A DNA stretch of 9,543 bases from an uncultured Clostridia bacterium (GTDB taxonomy: Bacteria > Bacillota > Clostridia > Oscillospirales > Oscillospiraceae), in contig CAMGCA010000057.1 in NCBI GenBank assembly GCA_946011705.1, forward strand, positions 1 through 9,543, read 5' to 3'. The notes under the pieces were generated by a model. It ran no database searches, was not told the origin of the DNA, and worked only from the letters and a program-made list of their open reading frames with translations. The number at the start of each line of letters is the position of its first letter. Within the stretch, counting starts at the first letter, position 1. A program made the translations under genes and the position numbers. Below are positions 5,417 to 9,543 of this stretch, piece after piece.

Positions 5417-7372
5417 ATGGCGTTATTCAAGAAAAAAACAAAGCCGGAAGAGCCCATGGACTTAGCAGCGGTCATGAAGAAATTCGACCAGGAATCCAAC
5501 GTCCGGGTCTGGGAGGGAAAGCCCCGTATCGCGGTGAACTGCGTGCTGGCGGCCTTCTCTCTGTTCTGCCTGTATGTGACGCTGTTCGCAAGCTGGCTGG
5601 AGGAGCTGCGGCTGACCACCTTTGTGGCGTGGATCGTGTTCCTGGGCTTTCTGGTGTTTCCCGCAAGAAAGTCCCACCACAGAAAAAACCACATCCCCTG
5701 GTATGACATCCTCGCCATGGTGCTGGGCACCGGGGCGTTTCTGTACTTCTCCTTCAACGCGGTGTCCATCATTCAGCAGGGTACCCGGTTCGCCCCCTAC
5801 CAGATCGTCATTGGCATCATCGGCATTCTGACTCTGGCGGAGGTCTGCCGCCGCAGCGTGGGCCTGCCCATTCTGATCGTGGCGGGGTGCTTCCTGGCCT
5901 ACGCTCTGATCGCGGGCCTCAGCAATCCCACCCTGTGGGGCAAGCTCAATTATATTGTGCGCTACCTGTTCTACAGCAAGGAGGGCATTCTCTCCACCCC
6001 CATCAACGTCTGCTCCAAGTTTATTGTAGTGTTCATTATTTTCGGCGCGTTCCTGGAGCGTACCGGCATCGCGGACTTCTTTATCAGCATCTCCAACGCG
6101 GCGGTGGGCTGGATGTCCGGCGGCCCTGCCAAGGTGGCTGTTGTGGTCAGCGCCATGGAGGGCATGGTTTCCGGCTCCTCCGTTGCCAACACCGTTGGCT
6201 CCGGTTCCGTCACCATCCCGCTGATGAAGAAAACCGGCTATAAGCCGGAGTTTGCCGCTGCGGCCGAGGCCTCCGCCTCCACCGGCGGTCAGATCATGCC
6301 CCCCATCATGGGCGCCGCCGCCTTCCTGATGGCGGACTACGTCCAGCTGCCCTACAGCCAGATTGTTCTGAAGGCAATTCTGCCTGCGGTGCTCTACTTT
6401 GCGGGTATTTTCATCGCGGTGCATCTGGAAGCCAGGAAATCCGGTCTGCGGGGTCTGCGCAAGGATGAGCTGCCCAAACTGCGGCCCCTGCTGAAGCAGG
6501 TCTACCTGCTGCTGCCGCTGGTGCTCCTGATTTATCTGGTCAGCAGCAGCACTAGGAGCATCCAGTACGCCGCCGCCATTGCCATCGTAGCCGCGATTTT
6601 CGTGTCCATCTTCAACAAAGATCACCGCCCCACCCCCATGCGGCTGCTGGAGGCGCTGGCTGCCGGCGGTCAGGGTACCATCACCGTTGCCGCGGCCTGC
6701 GGCATTGCCGGTATCATCGCCGGCACCATCACCATGACCGGCCTTGCCAACATGATGATCAACGGCATCGTAGCCCTGGCGGGGAATCAGGTGTTCATCG
6801 CCCTGTTCCTGACCATGCTGTGCTGCATCGTGCTGGGCATGGGCGTTCCCACCACCGCCAACTACTGCATCATGGCAGCCACCTGTGCCCCGATTCTGAT
6901 TCGGATGGGTGTCCCTGCCGTTGCCGCCCACTTCTTCGTGTTCTACTTCGGCATCGTCGCCGACCTGACGCCCCCCGTGGCGCTTGCCGCCTATGCCGGT
7001 GCGGCCATTGCCCAGGCGAATCCCATGAAGACCGCTCTGACTTCCACTAAGCTGGCCATTGCGGCGTTTATCGTGCCCTACGTCTTTGCACTGAATCCCG
7101 CCATGCTGCTGATCGATACCACGGTGGGGCAGGTGATTCTGATCTGCGCGACCTCTCTGATCGGTATTTTCGGCGTGTCCGCCGCGTTGGAGGGCTACCT
7201 CAAAACCCATATGGCCTGGTATGAGCGGATCGCCTGCTGCGCCGGCGGCCTGATGCTGATCTTCCCCGGTGTGACCACCGATGTCATCGGCGTGGCGATG
7301 GTTGCGCTGGTGTTCTTCCTGCAGTTCGCTGCCGTCAAAAAGACCGGACAGCTGCCTGCCTCGGCGGAATAA
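5417..7372 (+). CDS. TRAP transporter fused permease (4TM/12TM, DctQM-like)
   Basis: The 651-residue, very hydrophobic protein has a short cytoplasmic N-terminus (about 40 residues, Lys-rich) followed by many membrane helices. The first part corresponds to the small DctQ-like subunit and the remainder to the large DctM-like subunit, fused as is usual for TAXI systems (about 630-680 residues). Conserved large-subunit signatures are visible: SGSSVANTVGSGSVTIPLMK (about 252-271), STGGQIMPPIMGAAAF (about 288-303), GMGVPTTANY (about 474-483) and ADLTPPVALAAYAGAAIA (about 515-532). It moves the solute delivered by the upstream receptor, driven by a cation gradient in known members. The ATG at 5417 is chosen because AAGGAG lies 7 bases upstream; a TTG two codons earlier is only 1 base from it. 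Substrate unknown. The gene ends 10 bases before a strong terminator, closing the operon. Confidence 0.93.
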   Translation: MALFKKKTKPEEPMDLAAVMKKFDQESNVRVWEGKPRIAVNCVLAAFSLFCLYVTLFASWLEELRLTTFVAWIVFLGFLVFPARKSHHRKNHIPWYDILAMVLGTGAFLYFSFNAVSIIQQGTRFAPYQIVIGIIGILTLAEVCRRSVGLPILIVAGCFLAYALIAGLSNPTLWGKLNYIVRYLFYSKEGILSTPINVCSKFIVVFIIFGAFLERTGIADFFISISNAAVGWMSGGPAKVAVVVSAMEGMVSGSSVANTVGSGSVTIPLMKKTGYKPEFAAAAEASASTGGQIMPPIMGAAAFLMADYVQLPYSQIVLKAILPAVLYFAGIFIAVHLEARKSGLRGLRKDELPKLRPLLKQVYLLLPLVLLIYLVSSSTRSIQYAAAIAIVAAIFVSIFNKDHRPTPMRLLEALAAGGQGTITVAAACGIAGIIAGTITMTGLANMMINGIVALAGNQVFIALFLTMLCCIVLGMGVPTTANYCIMAATCAPILIRMGVPAVAAHFFVFYFGIVADLTPPVALAAYAGAAIAQANPMKTALTSTKLAIAAFIVPYVFALNPAMLLIDTTVGQVILICATSLIGIFGVSAALEGYLKTHMAWYERIACCAGGLMLIFPGVTTDVIGVAMVALVFFLQFAAVKKTGQLPASAE

Positions 7373-7382
7373 TCGAATCGCG

Positions 7383-7416
7383 AAAACCGGACGGCAAGGT
7401 TTGCCGTCCGGTTTTT
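7383..7416 (+). terminator. Intrinsic terminator of the TRAP operon
   Basis: A perfect 15-bp stem (AAAACCGGACGGCAA at 7383-7397 with TTGCCGTCCGGTTTT at 7401-7415) has a GGT loop and ends in a run of five T. It starts 10 bases after the permease stop. The A-run on the 5' side could let it work partly in both directions. Confidence 0.9.
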
Positions 7417-7483
7417 CCGGAAGCATCCTTGCGCAACCTGGGCTGCGCAGACCGAAAAAGTGCGATTTTTCCGGAAATTTTCC

Positions 7484-7512
7484 TTTACTTTTGGGCAAGC
7501 TTATGATATTAT
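7484..7512 (+). promoter_or_regulatory. rpsO: Promoter of rpsO(-pnp)
   Basis: TTTACT (7484-7489), a 17-base spacer and TATTAT (7507-7512) preceded by TGA, an extended -10. Transcription should begin near 7519, leaving a leader of about 120 bases before rpsO. Confidence 0.75.
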
Positions 7513-7518
7513 CAAAAG

Positions 7519-7637
7519 GCTGGCGTGAGCCAGAGGATTTTTTATGCCCGCCGCTCAGTCGTGGGAAAACGCCAATCCGGCACTCCACTGGGCCCCTACT
7601 TGGCGGACGGGAATTGTATTGAAAGGTGGAAAACACA
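7519..7637 (+). promoter_or_regulatory. Structured rpsO leader, candidate S15 autoregulatory RNA
   Basis: The leader can form a hairpin CTGGC-GTGA-GCCAG (7520-7533) with a GNRA-type loop. A longer arm pairs CGCCAA (7570-7575) with TTGGCG (7600-7605). The same 3' strand (GGCGG, 7602-7606) can instead pair with CCGCC (7548-7552), so two exclusive folds are possible. The ribosome binding site AAAGGTGG (7622-7629) is 8 bases from the ATG. rpsO leaders of several bacterial groups bind S15 and repress their own translation, with different structures in each group; that this one does so is inference. Confidence 0.5.
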
Positions 7638-7904
7638 ATGATTCAGAAGGAAAAGAAGACCCAGGTCATCCTGGAGAACGCTACCCACGAGGGCGACACC
7701 GGTTCCCCCGAGGTTCAGGTTGCCATCCTGACCGCCCGCATCAACGAGCTGACCGAGCACCTGCGTACCCACAAGCACGACAACCACTCCCGTCGTGGTC
7801 TGCTGATGATGGTCGGTAAGCGCCGCAAGATGCTGGACTATCTGGCCAACAAGGACATCAACCGCTACCGTGCTCTGATCGCCAAGCTGGGTATCCGTAA
7901 GTAA
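7638..7904 (+). CDS. rpsO: 30S ribosomal protein S15
   Basis: The 88-residue protein matches the usual S15 length (about 88-89). It has the conserved [20 protein letters not shown] segment, [20 protein letters not shown] (the 16S rRNA-contacting loop with His/Asp and Ser/Arg), and the ending [14 protein letters not shown]15 is a primary binder of 16S rRNA in the central domain and organises the platform of the small subunit. The ATG at 7638 is chosen over a GTG at 7626, which lies inside the ribosome binding site. It precedes pnp, the standard order in bacteria. The likely control is its own structured leader. Confidence 0.97.
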   Translation: MIQKEKKTQVILENATHEGDTGSPEVQVAILTARINELTEHLRTHKHDNHSRRGLLMMVGKRRKMLDYLANKDINRYRALIAKLGIRK

Positions 7905-7912
7905 GTTATTTG

Positions 7913-7942
7913 AAAGGGCGACGGACACCGTCGCCCTTTCTT
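7913..7942 (+). terminator. rpsO-pnp intergenic hairpin / terminator
   Basis: A perfect 12-bp stem (AAAGGGCGACGG at 7913-7924, CCGTCGCCCTTT at 7928-7939) with an ACA loop lies 8 bases after the rpsO stop. The following T-rich stretch is short (TTTCTT), so termination is probably partial, letting some transcription reach pnp, for which no good separate promoter was found. Confidence 0.75.
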
Positions 7943-7949
7943 GAGTCCC

Positions 7950-8019
7950 TCGGGAGAATTTTAGCAGTTGAAAGGGCTGCCGACACTTCGGCATTCGTTT
8001 CAAGTGCTAAACCTCCCGA
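7950..8019 (+). promoter_or_regulatory. pnp: Long hairpin in the pnp leader, candidate autoregulatory processing site
   Basis: Four nested paired blocks fold into one arm of 26 base pairs. The blocks are TCGGGAG/CTCCCGA (7950-7956 with 8013-8019), TTTAGCA/TGCTAAA (7960-7966 with 8005-8011), TTGAAA/TTTCAA (7968-7973 with 7998-8003) and TGCCGA/TCGGCA (7978-7983 with 7988-7993) around a CACT loop. They are separated by small internal loops. It ends 14 bases before the AAGGAGG of pnp. In E. coli, RNase III cuts a pnp leader hairpin and PNPase then destabilises its own mRNA; a similar role here is inferred from position and shape only. Confidence 0.65.
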
Positions 8020-8047
8020 ACCACAAATGTATTAAGGAGGTTTTTTC

Positions 8048-9543
8048 GTGATTACCCATAAGCAGTATCCCAACCATCATGTTTATGAAATGGAAATCGG
8101 TGGCCGTCCCTTCACCGTGGAGACCGGTAAGGTTGCCGAGCTTGCCAACGCCGAGTGCATCTGCCGCTACGGTGACACCGTGGTGCTGACCACCTGCACC
8201 TGCAACCCCATCCCCAAGGCCGGCATCGACTACTTCCCCCTGACCATCGAGTTTGAGGAGCGGATGTACGCCGTGGGCCGCATCCCCGGCTCCTTCAACC
8301 GCCGGGAGGGCAAGCCCTCCGAGCGGGGCATCCTGAACAGCCGGATCATCGACCGGCCCATGCGCCCCCTGTTCGACGAGGAGCTGCGCAACGACACCGT
8401 TGTGACCTGCACGGTTCTCGCCAACGACTACGACAACCCCGTTGAGATCGTCGCCTCTCTGGGCGCTTCCATCGCCATCGCTTCCTCTGATGTGCCCTGG
8501 AACGGCCCCGTGGCTACCACTAACGTAGCTCACCTGAATGGGAAATATATTATCAACCCCTCCGCTGACGAGCGGGCCGCCTGCGACTGCTTCGTGTGCA
8601 TCTCCTCCACCTTCGAGAAGGTGGTCATGATCGAGACCGAGGCAAACGAGGCTCCCGAGTCCGTTGTCCTGGAGGCCATCCGTCTGGCCCACGAGACCAA
8701 CATGGAGATCGTCAAGTTCATTAACTCCATCGTGGCTGAGATCGGCAAGCCCAAGTTCACCTTCGAGAAGGCCGCCGTCAACCACGAGCTGCTGGACGAC
8801 CTGATGAACTATGGTCTGAACCAGATTGAGTACGCTCTGGACACCGACGACAAGAACGTCCGGGAAGAGCGTCTGACCGCCGCCCGTCTGGATTTCCAGG
8901 AGAAATTCGGCGAGAAGTACGAGGACTTCGAGACCCACATCGAGGTCTGCCTGTACAAGATGCAGAAGAAGGTCGTCAAGAAGTGGCTGCTGCAGGGCAA
9001 GCGTGTGGACGGCCGCGGCATGGACGACATCCGTCCTCTGGACGCTGAGGTGGGCGTGCTGCCCCGGGTTCACGGCTCCGGCCTGTTCTCCCGTGGTCAG
9101 ACCCAGGTGCTCTCCATCTGCACCCTGAACACCCTGTCCGCTGCTCAGAAGCTGGACACCATCTACCCCGAGGAAACCAAGCGCTATATCCACCACTACA
9201 ACTTCCCCGCCTACTCCACCGGCGAGGCCCGGGCCGCCCGCTCCACCTCCCGCCGGGAGATCGGTCACGGCGCGCTGGCGGAAAAGGCTCTGCTGCCCGT
9301 GATCCCCAGCGTGGAGGAGTTCCCCTACGCCATCCGTGTGGTGTCCGAGGTGCTTAGCTCCAACGGCTCCACCTCTCAGGGCTCCATCTGCGGCTCTACT
9401 CTGGCTCTGATGGACGCCGGCGTGCCCATTAAGCGGCCCGTCGCCGGCATCTCCTGCGGCCTGATCTCCGACCCGGAGACCCGCGAGTGGAGAACCTTCA
9501 CCGACCATAAGGGTGGTGCGGCCTTACACGTCGCGCGTGACTT
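8048..9543 (+). CDS. pnp: Polyribonucleotide nucleotidyltransferase (PNPase), 3' end beyond the window
   Basis: About 498 codons are present of a protein normally about 700 residues long. PNPase degrades RNA 3' to 5' using phosphate, releasing nucleoside diphosphates, and acts as a ring-shaped trimer in mRNA decay. Seen: the first RNase PH-like domain (RYGDTVVLTT; FNRREGKPSERGILNSRIID near residues 83-102; RPMRPLF), a helical linker, and the second RNase PH-like domain from about residue 318 (KRVDGRGMDDIRPL; GLFSRGQTQVLS; NGSTSQGSICGSTLALMDAG near 438-457; PVAGISCGLI). The start is GTG at 8048, 7 bases after AAGGAGG (8034-8040). The KH and S1 domains lie outside. Oddity: after TFTD (ending near 9505) the frame reads HKGGAALHVARD instead of the expected DIQG...GDMDFKVAG block that carries catalytic aspartates. 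It stays open to the edge. Confidence 0.93.
   Translation, partial: MITHKQYPNHHVYEMEIGGRPFTVETGKVAELANAECICRYGDTVVLTTCTCNPIPKAGIDYFPLTIEFEERMYAVGRIPGSFNRREGKPSERGILNSRIIDRPMRPLFDEELRNDTVVTCTVLANDYDNPVEIVASLGASIAIASSDVPWNGPVATTNVAHLNGKYIINPSADERAACDCFVCISSTFEKVVMIETEANEAPESVVLEAIRLAHETNMEIVKFINSIVAEIGKPKFTFEKAAVNHELLDDLMNYGLNQIEYALDTDDKNVREERLTAARLDFQEKFGEKYEDFETHIEVCLYKMQKKVVKKWLLQGKRVDGRGMDDIRPLDAEVGVLPRVHGSGLFSRGQTQVLSICTLNTLSAAQKLDTIYPEETKRYIHHYNFPAYSTGEARAARSTSRREIGHGALAEKALLPVIPSVEEFPYAIRVVSEVLSSNGSTSQGSICGSTLALMDAGVPIKRPVAGISCGLISDPETREWRTFTDHKGGAALHVARD
9506..9543. other. Terminal segment not matching PNPase
   Basis: From the codon after TFTD the sequence stops resembling PNPase in any frame examined by eye, although the identity just before it is strong. 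It may be an assembly or contig-end artefact, or the edge of an insertion in pnp. It is too short to identify. Confidence 0.5.

Noticed and set aside
5462..7636. A 724-codon open frame antisense to the permease
   Set aside because: It is His/Gly/Gln-rich low-complexity sequence created by the third-position GC bias of the permease gene on the other strand, with no ribosome binding site or recognisable domain.
7626..7637. GTG at 7626 as the start of rpsO
   Set aside because: It lies in the AAAGGTGG ribosome binding site; the ATG at 7638 gives the standard S15 N-terminus and length.
8000..9508. A 502-codon open frame antisense to pnp
   Set aside because: It mirrors the PNPase gene, has Gly/Val/His/Leu-rich composition and no domain; PNPase on the plus strand is unmistakable.

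Overview
The window looks like chromosomal DNA from a moderately GC-rich gut Firmicute, most likely an Oscillospirales/Ruminococcaceae-type clostridium. The reasons are the canonical AGGAGG ribosome binding sites, the sigma-A-type promoters (several with extended -10 boxes), the rpsO-pnp gene order, a TAXI-type TRAP transporter with a lipoprotein receptor, and short palindromic intergenic repeats. No phage, IS transposase, CRISPR array, tRNA or rRNA was seen.

Layout. (1) 1-234: intergenic, with the end of a palindromic repeat, a short AT-rich hairpin and two degenerate GC-rich repeat units. (2) 235-3613, minus strand: a three-gene operon read from 3613 down to 235. It encodes an SPFH/virion-core-like protein with three C-terminal zinc ribbons, a membrane-anchored protein with two N-terminal zinc ribbons, and a TPM-domain protein. 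It resembles the Bacillus subtilis ydjI/ydjG/ydjH set in a different order and without an adjacent pspA. The TPM gene has an in-frame stop inside its signal peptide. A 114-bp palindromic repeat sits between the first two genes. (3) 3614-4092: divergent intergenic region with an extended -10 promoter for each direction. The rightward promoter overlaps a 24-bp perfect palindrome that looks like an operator. (4) 4093-7372, plus strand: a TAXI-type solute receptor lipoprotein, then a fused 4TM/12TM TRAP permease. They are separated by a 12-bp stem-loop and a 147-bp inverted-repeat element, and followed by a strong intrinsic terminator. (5) 7484 to the end, plus strand: promoter and structured leader, rpsO (ribosomal protein S15), a hairpin/terminator, a long leader hairpin, then pnp (PNPase), which runs off the window. 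The last roughly 38 bases of pnp do not read as PNPase.

How the parts work together. The TRAP pair imports an unidentified organic solute: the receptor binds it outside the membrane and the fused permease carries it in, driven by an ion gradient. Transcription appears controlled at the palindromic operator, and the receptor/permease ratio is probably set by the stem-loop and repeat between the genes. The minus-strand operon is best read as a membrane-associated stress or scaffold module, by analogy to ydjGHI. rpsO-pnp is the conserved translation/RNA-decay pair; both genes have structured leaders of the kind used for autoregulation in other bacteria.

The most notable points are the nonsense codon in the TPM gene, the perfect operator-like palindrome, the long pnp leader hairpin, the repeat inserted inside the SPFH operon, and the abrupt loss of PNPase sequence at the right edge. 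No clearly new defence or mobile system is evident.
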